Made by a program: the position numbers and the translations under genes
Origin: Marsupella aquatica
Taxonomy: Eukaryota; Marchantiophyta
Direction of reading: 5' to 3'
DNA: 64,000 bases
Assembly (NCBI GenBank): GCA_973895155.1
Contig: OZ316894.1
Span: 5,146,001-5,210,000, forward strand
Notes under the pieces: model-generated
Databases searched by the model: none
The model's input: only the letters and a program-made list of their open reading frames with translations
Told to the model about the DNA's origin: nothing
Part shown: positions 1-11,708 of the stretch, piece after piece
Layout of the letters: each line of letters begins with the position of its first letter
Numbering within the stretch: position 1 is the first letter of the stretch

Positions 1-2552
1 CGGCTTGTCATGATAACACAACTGCCCGCTCCAAAGTGCTCCAATTTTGGTAGAGCTTTGAGCTGATCCTGCGCATCTATGTCATCCATGGCAATTAAAG
101 CTTTCTTGCTGCGCAAATGCTGCCACTCCATTGAACCCTTGCCTGGTTTCTTCCCATTGTGATGAAAGTGATTGAGAACCCGATCCTCCAATTTGTGTGA
201 TGGCAAGCCTTTTACATTATCCACAAAGCACGTGTATTCAAAGTCTTTGGAAAGAATGTTAAATACATGCCTTGCAAGAGTGGTCTTGCCAATCCCACCC
301 ATGCCAAAAATTCCAAGAGCGGCTCCACCAACAAGCTTCTCCTGCACATCCAAGGCGCGTCTCTCCAAATCAAGAGGGAAGTTTGGAAGCCCATGAACTT
401 CATGAATAGGCACTTCCACCTGAAGAGATCAAATAATTTGGATCAGAACAATGGGAATTATAGATAGCAACTATAGTGTTCATATGACAACCATCATTCA
501 TGGTTGAAGCCAACAATATACGTAGTTGTAAATCATTTTGAAGGTGGAAGAATGGTGAACTATGAAGGTATTTGGTTTTCACAGGATGTGAACGTTTAAG
601 GAATCACTGTTACCACAAGCCACCTAGATTGAGCCTATCCAACTTTGCATATATAGGAAAAGTTTTGTCAAAAAAGCAACAGAGTTTTGGTCTATAGCGC
701 TGGGGGACTCTATCAGTCCCACTCAAAGGTGGACCTGTGATGTATCCTGAAATTAAGAAACTGTCCGGTCAATTCCAAGGAAGAAACTGTCCGGTCAACA
801 TCTGTGGTCTTGCCCAGCCAAATATTGACCCAGTGGGATTGCAACAACTGGAAGTGCATTATCTCAATAACACTCAAGTTACCACAGAACCTCTATATAG
901 AATTCAGAACAATCCGTAGCCATTGTCAGGCAGTGGTGTACGTCAAACGTCTATATCTTTAGGAGGCTTGCTCTTTCTATCGAGTTCTATTGCTTTTACT
1001 CATAGCCAAGTGTTGCAATAGCGCATCCATGTTGGTTACGTACATTAAGCGAAAATGGAAATCTTTCGTTAATGTTAGTTAGTTAGTTAGCCGTTAGTTG
1101 GCTGCATAATCCTACCTTCATTTCGTCAACAACGTGCATGAGGAAGTCCTTGAGCTTGTGGAAGCTCCTTGAGGACTTGCTCCTTGCTCGACAAATGGAA
1201 AAATGGTCTGCTCCGTCTACAATGTTAAAATTGTACTTCCTCACAGATGCCTCAGGGCCCACCATCACTTCCCCATCCTGCCCATCAATGACCAAAGGTT
1301 GAACTTCATTAGATCACAACTATGTGCTTGTCTCCATTCTAGGTTTTGAGAGCAGACTTCTCAACACCTCATAGTCGGCAATCCACAGGAACAAGTGCTT
1401 CTAAATTACTCAAAACATCAAATGTTAATACTGCAATTAGTAAAATGCAGCTGCATACCATATGCTATAGAAGGTTGAATGCTCCGACAGCATTAATTGT
1501 TACTTCATGCAGAACACTACGAAGGGCTATTCAATTACAACAGTAAGCAATGCGAAATTTTGACTAAATGATTAGGTAGCAATCGCACTTGTACCAAATT
1601 GGTAGGGCGACCTTCACCAAGTCCTGCAAACTGCCACTTCTCATACACTTTCCGTATGGCATCAAATTGACTATTCAGCCGTTCCGTGTCTGTACTCAAC
1701 GTTCTGAAGAACCTTAACAAAGCACCTCCAATTTTATCTGCCAGACGGTCTGCAGCAGGGCTTCCGTGATGAGGGGTAGCATAATCAAATACCCCTCTCA
1801 TGCTGTTAACAAACTTCTCCAACTTCGCCCTCTGATAATCTCGGCTCACTTTGAGTCTCTCATGCGCTTGGCAACATAATTCTTTGATCACCAATCCTCC
1901 AATGGAGTGGCCTACCAATACAATTGGACAATTCGACACTTGCCCAATGTTTGCCATCAGAAGATCTGAGATCAGGTTTTCCCCTAAAATGAACATATCA
2001 ATGTTATCGTTTGAGCTATTTCTTAGCATTCCACTGTAAGACACTGAGAATATCTGAGCTTCGGGAATCTCCTCAACCAACCACTGCTGCGGCCAGATGC
2101 AGGAGTCATCCTCAGATTTCCATGTAGACAGATGTGGGTCCCTGATGTTTGGCCCCAACTGGAGGCCATGGAAAAACACAACCTGTATGCTCGGTCTGCC
2201 TGCAGGCTTGTACAACTGGTACACGGAGTCATTCACCTGAAAAAACCAATCAGAATGAGAAAAAAGGGACTGCGAATGTCACCAGTCGTGCTCCGCATGG
2301 ATGACAGAGGCTCGACACGGCTTAAAGGCAACGTCTTAAACAGCTATAATGGGATTGGTGAGGTATGACTATAGTTATGCTCAAGTGCTTTCCAAATCGA
2401 CTCAACTACAAAAACAAACCTAAAGCGATTTGGACAAATAGACTCTACGAAAAAGCAAAAATCCTCGAAGCCCCATTTCAGGGATCTGGACTGTGTATTA
2501 CCTGCAAAATTTGAGAAGACCCTTGCGGTCTGGATGAGGAGGCACCCAACAT
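1..2552 (-). CDS. Hydrolase-NB-ARC (HNL-type) immune receptor, 5' part, truncated by the window edge
   Basis: Intracellular NLR-type immune receptor with an alpha/beta-hydrolase domain in place of TIR or CC. Exon 1 is 2552-2502 (17 codons starting MLGAS), donor GTAATAC. Exon 2 is 2236-1595 with acceptor TTTTCAG. It encodes VVFFHGLQLG, the nucleophile elbow VLVGHSIGGLVI and YATPHHGSPA, as in SERAC1-like lipases. Exon 3 is about 1303-1116 and holds the probable catalytic His (DGADHFSIC). Exon 4 is 419 to beyond 1 and encodes NB-ARC: P-loop GMGGIGKTT (about 279-305), FVDNVKG, kinase-2 KALIAMDDID and GAGSCVIMTS. The LRR should lie left of position 1. Exons 3 and 4 join in phase. I found no in-phase acceptor joining exons 2 and 3, so a missed mini-exon, an indel or a pseudogene is possible. 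The start is supported because the S2 copy keeps the same leader exon. Domain identity is from motifs seen; the immune role is known for the family; activity is inferred. Confidence 0.8.
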
Positions 2553-3339
2553 TGGGTGGCAAGGACTTTAAGAGCTTTGGGGACAATCAATGGGGCGTAG
2601 CCACAAGGGACCCACAAATAAGTTTATGGAAGGCTACTGAGAATCATCGTCTTGATCTTCAGCGTCTTCTCATATCATTTAGGAGACTCATCCACTCACT
2701 TAAAAGTAAAGCAAGTGGTGTACTCAGTTCAGGGCTCGGTACTCAATTGGAAGACGACTATTTGAGGAATTCAGGACCTGTCCGGTAGAAGTTTGTGACC
2801 CAAGACTAGAAACAAATTTGACATTTTCATGTCATTCTGAACTGGAGCAGAGTATGAATTACATATGCCAAAGTCTAATTTCAGGAAAACCGTTCTAAGA
2901 AGAATGCCGCACGTTTTAATCCGCAATGGTGACGTAGTTGGTCGGTATTGTCCATAGTTTATACGACCACCGACTTAGACTCTCCTCGATCCATATACAT
3001 CAGGAGCTCCAGAGGTCTAGAGTGGAACCGAACTGAATACAAACTGAAACAGTTTGCTTTGCATAGAACGTGGAAATGGTGACAATTTAGTCTAACTAAG
3101 ATAAAACTACGCATTGGTCACGCTGGCAAAACGAGAAAACTAGGCCGATCCTGCGTCTCTTCTTTCCCCTGGACTGCTGTGACTTCTGCAATTGGACATT
3201 CGAGACAATTTCCAACACATTGTTAGTGATCTCTGTCTCACAGCATGTGTGGAATGAAGACGATATGATGGTTCGCACTTGCGGGAGGACGACAGGGAAT
3301 GCACGATGCAGTCGAGGTGGCAAAGAGACATTACTTAAA

Positions 3340-3989
3340 AACAGAAGCGGCGAACGACAATAGAATTTGATCACATCTGCTAAGGGGAATCAGCCATGGA
3401 GTGCTTTGAGGTGAATGACAATGAATTGATATCATTCGGTAAGGGGAATCAGCCATGGAATGAATTGAGGTGGGAAATGGACCAAGCCATCTGTTCTTGA
3501 GCAGTGTCTGCCTCTGTCCATCGAGCCTTTCTGAGCTCCAGAGATTCGGAGGTGAGGGTGAAGTTTTGAGACCAGGGAACGATTTATTGAGAAGGTTGAT
3601 CAGTTCATTAGAAGATCGAATCTCTTTTGAAGAAGTCACTGTTAGGTCAGTTGCCTTCGGTACTCGAGGATCAGCCAGGCTCTCAACGTACAGGTGAATA
3701 GCGTGATTAACTAAATCTTCTGGGGACGCAGATAGATGAGCTTGCAAACTATAGCTCTTCACGAATTGGGTTTCTAGCAGTCGAGGACATCGCTATTGAA
3801 CAGGCCCAAATGAAGTGGGGAACAACATCACGCAATGAAACCCAAAACACACAGTTTTAGTGGGTAACCAAGATCTAGAAGTATCGTGCAATACCTGATG
3901 AGCGCGTTTTCTGGTTCCTCAAGCTCACGTAAAAAACTCGACCGTCCCACAGCACAGTGAAGTTGACCTTGTCCAGGCCGTTCACGTCC
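3340..3989 (-). CDS. Gene B copy 1, unknown function, two exons seen
   Basis: I do not recognise this gene. Exon A is 3989-3895 (acceptor TTGAAG, donor CATCAG/GTATTG) and encodes a stretch with NGLDKVNFTVLWDGR and VSLRNQKT. Exon B starts at 3773 (acceptor CTGCTAG) and its open frame runs to about 3331. It includes SYSLQAHLSASPEDL, HAIHLYVESLADPRV and LINLLNKSFPGLKTSPSP. The split Glu codon joins the two exons in frame. The S2 copy has exon A of identical length (95 bp) and the same splice sites, which argues that this was once a spliced gene. It lies about 0.8 kb upstream of the HNL receptor on the same strand and could even be its 5' part, although the receptor has its own ATG exon. The true 5' and 3' ends are not seen. 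Confidence 0.45.
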
Positions 3990-4087
3990 CTTCAATATCA
4001 TCAGTCGTCCGCACTGTAGAACATTTGGAAATCAGAAGAAATCTCGAAAAGATAGAAGCAACTGACAATAATTTGATGCCACGGTCA

Positions 4088-4592
4088 CCTGGTGCACAGG
4101 TTCTAATCCAAGAGCCTAGCGAAAGCCGGCAGAACAAATGTGGACGGCTTTGTGACGTTTGTACGAGAACAATTCCTTGGGATTGTGTGACTTTTGGTGC
4201 TCGGACCGATTGACCTGGCTTTAAGGTTTACCCTTCCAATGCTCATCCTACCAAGGCAGCACTTGAAGGAATTGTAAAACTATGATTTTTCCTAGGCGCC
4301 CACCTTCCATCGAAGCTATGCCGGCCCTACTGAGGAGTCCACCGAGGGACCATAGCGACTGTAAACCTGACGGTTTGAGTTTGTCCCCTTTTGCACTAGG
4401 TCGCCTGTTTCACTTGAACTAAAGGAAGGTTACCCCTGCAGCGATCGGTTTTAGTGGACGAGAGATTATTGTACATGATTGTATGAGTTGAACTTTGTTA
4501 AACTGATGGCTAATTTACGAGACCAGACTAACTTGGAAAGTTGTCCAGTCCGGGAATTTTGCTCTTGCAACTCGGAGCTTGTTGATATCACA
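4088..4592. repeat. R1a, 0.5 kb repeat, left copy
   Basis: It begins TGGTGCAC and ends TTGATATCA, and recurs at 7711-8200 and once in S2 at about 20,125-20,632. No coding sequence is convincing. The left flank matches S2, but the right flank (4593 on) does not, so this is the left border of the S1-specific insert. Confidence 0.75.
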
Positions 4593-7500
4593 AGTTTATC
4601 TTGCACTTTCAGGTTATGAGTGCCCTTGACAGCCTTTGCCCAAAATACAAACCCAACACACCGGGAGGGCTTAATGGATCAATTAAATCAGTTGCATAAG
4701 AGGTCCAGTACTCACTTGAAGAAGAGTTCATTATCAAACTATCGTGAGAATACAGCGGGTGAGTGTAGATAGCATAGAACGTGGACAATCCGGACAATTT
4801 ATCAGTACTGATGTACCAATCCTATAGTTCTTTGACCAATAGTCATGGGTATGCAGGAGAGCAAACAGTACCTTAAGAATTAAACAACAAAAAACTACAT
4901 TATTTTCCAACCTTGAGTTTCTTCATTAATTTGACCTCAAGACCTTCAAAAAATCACAAAGAGTTTCTTCTTAAAATGCGGTGGGACTATTGCTATCATA
5001 GATTAAATATATCATGACCAAAGCAACTTTTGGGATAGATGAGTACTGTAGTGCTGGGTGACACACCACAACATCCTTTAATTTTGCATGACATTATTCA
5101 TTCAATTATGTTTTAGCTTAACACAAATCACCTCCTCTCCGCATGGCCTTTTTTTGGCTTTGCATGGGTACCAACAGTGACACATAGGACGTATGCAAAT
5201 ACTGAGAGAACATGCCTTTCCAATTCAGGATACCCTTCTATGTAATCTTTGAATGTTCTTGTCTAACTACCTTACCATACCAGCATACCCAGCTAGATTA
5301 CCAAAAGCAAAAGCATAAGAGATACATGCATACAAAAACAAAAGCATAAATTGTTAGATCCAAAAGATCAGTGCATGCAATTGACAAGAGGCAGCGGTGA
5401 ATGGTGGGCGAAAGCCACCATGCATGGGCCACGCACTAGCCATCAAATCTTCAATTTAACCGGCAACAGTGTGTACTACAAGCCGACAGTAGTTTAAGTT
5501 TGTGAGGGTGTTTCTTTCTGGGGTTCCATCGTGAAGTTTGTGTGATATTGAGATACCTAAACCTCTTTTGTTGTGTCAAATGAGTTTGAGTTTGGGTTTT
5601 CAGGTACCCTTTTATAATGTGTTTTGGCTGTAGCTTCGTCATTTTAATGTGATTGGGCTAAAAGTTTTGGTGTTGGTGCCAATATGGGGACATTCACTGC
5701 AATTGTTTTGGGGAAAAATGAAACTCCCAGAATTTTCTGACTAGCAACACCAAACCAATCAGATAAATCCAAAAGAGTGGTAACATGCTCGGTAACATGC
5801 CTGTATAAGTGCTATACTTAAAACAGACAGGCAGGGCCACATAGGAGAGGGGGAACTTCCCATACTCCACATCAGAAAACAACATGAGGGTGGGGACAGG
5901 AGAAAGATTGGCAGGAAGGAAGGGTGGGGAAATGGTGAGGGGAGGGTATGGTTGTTTCAACACTCTCAACAACTTACACATTTGACAACACTTCTTTGCT
6001 CTATCTCAACATTTTCCATGCGACACACATGCATAGAACTAGTGACAATAAATTATGTATTATTTGTGCAAACCAGGATGACACTAAATTAAACAAATAG
6101 GCTATTGCCAGAGTGGCTACCTCCCTAATTCACGAGATGTACTTGATGGACCCCTACTATAAGAAGTGTTATTAATGAACCCCATGAATGATCCAAACCC
6201 TTGTTGGCCCTTAAATCAATGGACCCAGAAATCACCTAAATTGTAAAACTAATGCAATACATCAAAGCAACATTACACTCATTCTTCTCCTCTCCTCTCT
6301 GGCCATTTTGCTCCACACTTTCAGGAAAAGGGCACTATTTATGGTGACACCGGTTTTGTCATGGTTGGAAATGGTTGAAAGGAATTTGGGAGAGAAATAT
6401 ACCCAATGGTCACCTAAATTGGAAAATTTTGCTCTATGTACCGCAAGAGTTTTTGGGGAAGCGGAATGACCATAAATATATTCTAATGGACACCTAAATT
6501 GAAAAAATATATGGCTAGTGGCCGTTTCAGAAAAAAAACATCAACAAACACTTTTCAATCTAGGTGTTCATGGAGTATGTGTTTTTCAATTTACAGTAGG
6601 TGTCCATCAAGAATATTTCTCGTCCAAATGGGCCTGGACTTAGAGACACGCCTGTACCTGTCCCTGTGCTTTACCAGTACCGTATGTGGGCGCCGCGTCG
6701 CAATGCCGTCATTACGGTTTGTTCTCCAAAAGCTATTTGATTCCTTTCCTCAGTCTTTCCTTTCGTTACTGTTCTTCTCTCACTGTTCTCGTCCAAAGCT
6801 TTATCCTATGCAGAAGGTCGCGAAGGTCGGCCCTGCAGAGTCCAGACAGTCGACTGCCATGTCGGTTCAGGTTCAGGTTCACGTCCTTCCCAAGCTGCCA
6901 CGGCACTCGAGAATGAGAAGCATGTCTTTGTGATGCAGTTCAATTCGCTACGGCTCGGAAATGAGCCGCATCGCCATGGGATGCTCCTCGTTTCTACCTT
7001 TCAAGTGTTGAGGTCTCAGCTTGAGTGCGGACTCATCTTTCGGCTGCTCTTTCTTCCTCTGTTGTTGGCGTGTGTGTTGTCCGTGTGAGGATAGCTTGCT
7101 ACATGCGAGCGAGATGCTAGGTTCCATTATTTCTGATTCCCTATCGGCGCAATATGGGTTTGATTTCCAGCATCTTATAGTTAGCTATGTGTGAGCAAGA
7201 TGCTAGGGTTTTGGGAAGCTCGGACCTGATCGGCACTGCCGTTGTCGAGACTTGTGCGTTGTTGCAGTAGGGGATCAACTTTAGAGGCAGGGTTGATATT
7301 TGTGGTAGGGATGATGATCTCGATTAGATGTATGAGGCAGCTTGCTGCCTTTGATTCGAAACATTAACGAGGCATATCTATTCTATGACTGAATTGTCCT
7401 TCGCTAGTTTTAGTTTCAGTTTTCTCTTTCACTCCCTGTGTCTGTGGCTGACCGTTAGAGGACGAACCACCGGCTGGCAAGGCAGTTGCAGAGTCTTGGG

Positions 7501-7710
7501 GTCCTTTGTTGCTTGGCCTGCAAATGAATTATCCACGCATAAGAAGACTCGTCCCTATGCGTGGAGTCTTCTTGCCTCTTTCTCACCTGTCTATTGTGCA
7601 AAATCTGGAGCATAAATTCTAAGTTAGTTGTGGATGCAGATTTCCATGGCTATCGCTCTTTCGATTTGTGCTCGTTATTAGTATGCTACCTCCTTCTAGT
7701 CTCTGTTGTA
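4593..7710. other. S1-specific 3.1 kb insert without a recognisable gene
   Basis: AT-rich and absent from S2. All open frames are short and none shows a known motif. Near 6230-6620 the motif CACCTAAATTG occurs three times forward and again in reverse, giving an imperfect inverted repeat with a loop of about 100 bp. From 6930 to 7650 the sequence is richer in pyrimidine tracts, like a 5' leader, but no gene follows. It may be a degraded element caught between the two R1 repeats. Confidence 0.4.
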
Positions 7711-8200
7711 CCTGGTGCACCGGTTCTAATCCAAGAGCCTATCGAAGCCGGCAGAACAAATGTGGACGGCTTTGTGATGTTTGTATGAGAACAATTTCTT
7801 GGGATTGTGTGACCTTTGGTGCTCGGACGGATTGACCTAGCTTACAGTTTACCCTTCCAATGCCCACCCTAACAAGTCAGCACTTGAAGGAATTGTAAAC
7901 TAAGATTTTTCCTAAGGGACCACCTTCCAGCGAAGCTATACCGGCTCCACTAAGGAGTCCACCGAGGGACCAATGCGACTGTAAACCTGACGTGTTCCCT
8001 TTTGCAGTAGGTCGCCTGTTTCACTTGAACGAAGGGAAGGTTGCCCCTGCAGCGATCGGTTTTAGTGGACGAGAGATTATTTTACATGATGTTATGAGTT
8101 GGAATTTTGTTAAATGATGGCTAATTTAAGAGACCAAGCTAACTTGGAAAGCTGGACAGTCCGGGAATTTTGCTCTTGCAACTTGGAGCTTGTTGATATC
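7711..8200. repeat. R1b, 0.5 kb repeat, right copy
   Basis: Direct repeat of 4088-4592. Its left flank is unique, but its right flank (TTGATATCAAGAATCATC) continues collinearly with S2 after R1c. S1 therefore carries one extra R1 plus 3.1 kb compared with S2. Confidence 0.75.
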
Positions 8201-8278
8201 AAGAATCATCTGCAACCTTGTTTTGTAGACGATTAGCACTAGGTTGCAATATGTTGCGATGTGTTCAGATTCGGCCAG

Positions 8279-8494
8279 TCGATTTGTAGAAAAAAAATAG
8301 ATTTCAAATCTTGTGCAATTTGGCGGACAGCGATTTCGCACGTAGAATCAAGGCAGATGAAGTAAATCGATGTAATATTTGGGTAGTCGATTTGTAGAAA
8401 AAAATAGATTTCAAATCTTGTGCAATTTGGCGGACAGCAAATTTGCACGTAGAATCAAGGCAGATGAAGGAAATCGATGTAATATTTGGGTAGA
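8279..8494. repeat. 108-bp tandem duplication
   Basis: Units are 8279-8386 and 8387-8494. Each starts TCGATTTGTAGAAAAA and ends near ATTTGGGTAG, and they differ at a few bases. S2 has a single unit at about 20,693-20,800, so the duplication arose in S1 after the block was copied. It lies in non-coding DNA. Confidence 0.85.
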
Positions 8495-9165
8495 GCTGAT
8501 AAACACACCTCGCAAATTCAAAATTTCAGTCACCCAAAAATTTTGCTGCTTACCATCACGAGAATTGAGCCAGAGATAAATGTGGAATTCTGTAGATCAA
8601 TTGAACCACTCCTGCCCCATGAGCGGGTACTCGCATTTGAAAAGTTAAACATTGGAGAGTGACCAAAATTGTCACAACCTGACCTCTTGCCCAGGCATTA
8701 CCCAAGCACCTAATGCTAATGCCAGTTGCTTTGGATCCAGAGTGCGCTGGTGAAGGGAGAGGGGATGGGAGACTGCACCATCCACTCGGGCATTCACTCG
8801 TTGCGGAGATTGTACTTTATTCTATTTCAGCATCCTTTGCGTTAGCTCGTCTGTCGCTGCATGAAATTGCGAACATGCAATTCAGGACCTAGGAGTTTGG
8901 AAAAGGAGAGACAACTCAAAATGATCTTCACTATATATCAGCTATGTATTGGTACTCTGATTGCGGTGTAATTAGGTGATTATTCTAAAAAAGAGAGTTA
9001 AAGTATCAAAACCATAAAATTTTAAAATTTTTAAGTTTTTATAAGGCACTTTAAGCAAAATTAAGTTAGTATAAGCTCAAATGAGTAAGGATACCATTGG
9101 AAGACGTCAAGGCCACTCTAGTTTTCACATATTAGACGTCAAGACGGTAAGAAGTTGAAAGGAGC
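8495..9165. other. Non-coding stretch
   Basis: Up to 8962 it matches S2 (about 20,800-21,445). After that it is unique AT-rich DNA. No gene or RNA is recognised. Confidence 0.5.
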
Positions 9166-9169
9166 TTCA

Positions 9170-9440
9170 AAAATGAGGTGACGTCCTGGACGGCCTCCTC
9201 ATAGGGACAGCCGGGACGGCGCCGTCCTGGACGGCCTCCTCACGAAGACGGCAAAGACGGCGCCGGCTTGGACGGCTTCTACACAGGGACGGCCGGGACG
9301 GCACCCATTTTTCGCCAAGGACGGCCGACTCCTTCCGCGCCGGCCCGCGTGAAAACTTGAGGATGTCTTGGACGGCCTCCACGTAGGGATGTTTGGGACG
9401 TCCACCCCGCCACGACCTAATGTGACGTCCGCGCCGGCCC
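9170..9440. repeat. GACGGC-rich degenerate array
   Basis: GGACGGC recurs about eight times at irregular spacing, often followed by CTCCTCA or preceded by CCG. One perfect palindrome, GACGGCGCCGTC, is present. Frames on the minus strand stay open for about 117 codons, but the translation is a low-complexity RPSR repeat. I treat the open frame as a by-product of the array. It lies about 400 bp upstream of the gag-like gene and may be that element's leader. Confidence 0.6.
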
Positions 9441-9841
9441 AAACCTTTTTCTCCATTTTTCTTTGAGGGACGTCCATGGCGGCCGACAGTAGGGCGCGAG
9501 CTTCGACCCTTAGTGCTCACTCGTTAGACCACCATTCGAGCTCATTTCAATTGCTATAGCAACGCAACTGCCTAGAGAATATTCACCCCGATTCTGAACT
9601 GCCATTGATGAGACGTTGAGGAGTATTGGATCATCGATGCTCTCTGATTTCTTGGAATTGAAGAAATTTCAATTTTGAGAGCTTCGCCTGATCAGAGCTC
9701 CTTCATTTCTATCTCTTTCCAGTTCATTTCTTCTCCCACAGCAGTGCAACTACCTTAGATCCCTGAGATTTCATTCTTGAACCTCAATGCTTAACCGTTT
9801 TTAGGAGGAGAGCTCTCGAGCCTTCTCAGATTTTCTGAGCT

Positions 9842-11708
9842 ATGGCCACCAGGAGCTTACCAATTAGTAAGGCCATTAGGGTGACCTTACCCCCAGGTCC
9901 TAAGGCTTACTTTAGACTCCTTAGTAACCTGGTAGAGATGGGCTTGAGTTCCTTACTTTTTCTTCCTTGGGATATGGTGCATGGGTCCATCATTGCCGAT
10001 TTTCTACGTCCATCCCGAGCTGGCGCTTTTCGGAGCTCTACTAGAGGTTCAACTGATGTGTGTACCACCGCCGTTGTTTCTAAGGTGTACCAGTTGAGCC
10101 AGGAAGGAGAGAGACTGATCTCTGTTGGGGAGGACTTGACTGTCCCCTACTTTAGAGGTACCAGGGACCGGAGGTCTGGGTTGGAAGATTGATCAGTGCA
10201 GGAACCGGGAGTTAGCTCATCTACTCCGATTCCTTGTACCTATCTTTCATCCGACCAAACCCACCAGGGCTATGGTTTACTTGATCAGCTCTATCATCGT
10301 ATCATGGACCGGCAGGAGGAGGATCAACTGGGCCCTAGCTCTTTTGGAGGTGATCGCCAAGCAGGTGGCTATCCTGTCTACTACCGGTGATACATATCTG
10401 ACACCCTACTTGGCGCACATTTACTTTTCGAGAGGCTGCTTGTTACCAGTGGAGCTGCCCGATTGGAGGAGGAGAGCGAGACACTTTGAGCTCCCCCAGC
10501 CAGAGTTAGCGAGAGATTTGACTCCACCGCCTACGACATCTCCGAGACCCCCTCCAGTGGAGCAGACGTCAGTACCGGATCTACCAGGGATGACTTCTCC
10601 CTCTTTCGTTGCTTCCACTTCTTACACATCATGGACTGATTTTGTTGGTGATGTTGAGCGACTAGCTAGTGTGGCTGGTTTCAACCAGCATTTGGTAGAT
10701 GAGGCCACTAGACTCTTGAGTTGTACCCCTCTACAGTTACTTGACTGTATTCGTGCTTTGCTTTCTGAGTCTCGTACCGCCCCACCCCCTCATGTCTCAC
10801 CCCCTGCACCTTCACCACAGCCTGATCACCCTATGGATGTGGATGAGCCGGAGGTACCTATCGCTGATCCTTCACCACCTCCTCCATCCTCACCTACACC
10901 CCCTCTACCTGATCCCATTCCTTCCCCTATTATTGATTCCCCTATCCCTCCTACATTTTCACCTGAGCATCCTCCATCTACTACGCCTGAGCCTTTACCC
11001 CTTTCACCAGTATCCCCTCCAGATCCATTTTACTCCATTGAGGATACCACCCTATCACCCCTTGATGATTCATTTCCCTCTCCTACCAAGGAAGGAGATG
11101 AACCCATCCATGAGCCTATTCCCGAGACTGAGCCTGAGCCTCAGACTGTAGAGCCTCCCAGTGTACCATTTATAGCTCCTACTCCTTTGATGTCTCAGCC
11201 TCCTATTGTCTCTTCTGTTGCCGATATTGAGCCTCTTTTTGTCTTTCCCGCCCAGTTTGATAGGATGATTACGTCACTCATTGACGCACGCACTCCTCTT
11301 GCACCTCCTTTACCTCCACTTATGTTTGGTCGTGAGTCTTTTCCTTTTCCACACACCTACGACATGGTTCCGATTTCTCGTGGTATTCTATGGCTACCTA
11401 TCGACAAGCTGAGACTACCCACGATTGAGACTCCTGACCTTTGGAGTTGGGTTTATCACTGTAGAAAGGTCATAGCACCTTTCTCTCTTCCAGCTCCAGA
11501 CATTCCATGGCCATCAGATTACTTTGTTTGGATCGGACCGGATGGACATCCCATCCGAAAGACCAGTGAGGCCCGTTTGATTCGTTATCGTGAGGACCTT
11601 TTCCGTCGACAGTATTTGAAGGGACAAAGGACCAAAGGGAAGATAGCCCTTGGTTATGTAGCTCGCCTCCCTCTACTTGTAGTCGACCCTCCTCCTATTA
11701 CAGTATGA
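9842..11708 (+). pseudogene. Gag-like protein of a plant retroelement (transposon-protein domain plus Pro-rich linker)
   Basis: An ATG at 9842 opens a 116-codon frame (MATRSLPISKAIRV) ending at TGA 10,190-10,192. The downstream frame overlaps it and carries WKIDQCRNRELAHLLRFLVP, AMVYLISSIIVSWTGRRRIN and DTYLTPYLAHIYFSRG. This conserved helix-rich block is typical of the putative plant transposon/gag domain. Joining them needs one frameshift near 10,165. A Pro/Ser/Thr-rich linker of about 200 residues (10,500-11,200) follows. The compact C-terminus (FGRESFPFPHTYDM, WPSDYFVWIGPDGHP) ends in PPPITV at 11,708. No protease, RT or integrase is present, so the element is non-autonomous or degraded. 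The family call rests on pattern only. Confidence 0.55.

Noticed and set aside
6499-6933. 144-codon plus-strand frame
   Set aside because: Ser/Phe-rich with no motif, not conserved elsewhere in the window, and in pyrimidine-rich DNA.
4088-8200. Calling R1a/R1b the LTRs of a retrotransposon
   Set aside because: Ends are TG...CA-like but there is no target duplication, PBS, polypurine tract or coding sequence.
9167-9520. 117-codon minus-strand frame
   Set aside because: It is an RPSR-type repeat dictated by the GACGGC array, with no domain or splice context.
10741-11151. 136-codon plus-strand Leu/His-rich frame
   Set aside because: It is a shadow of the Pro-rich linker of the gag-like gene in the next frame.
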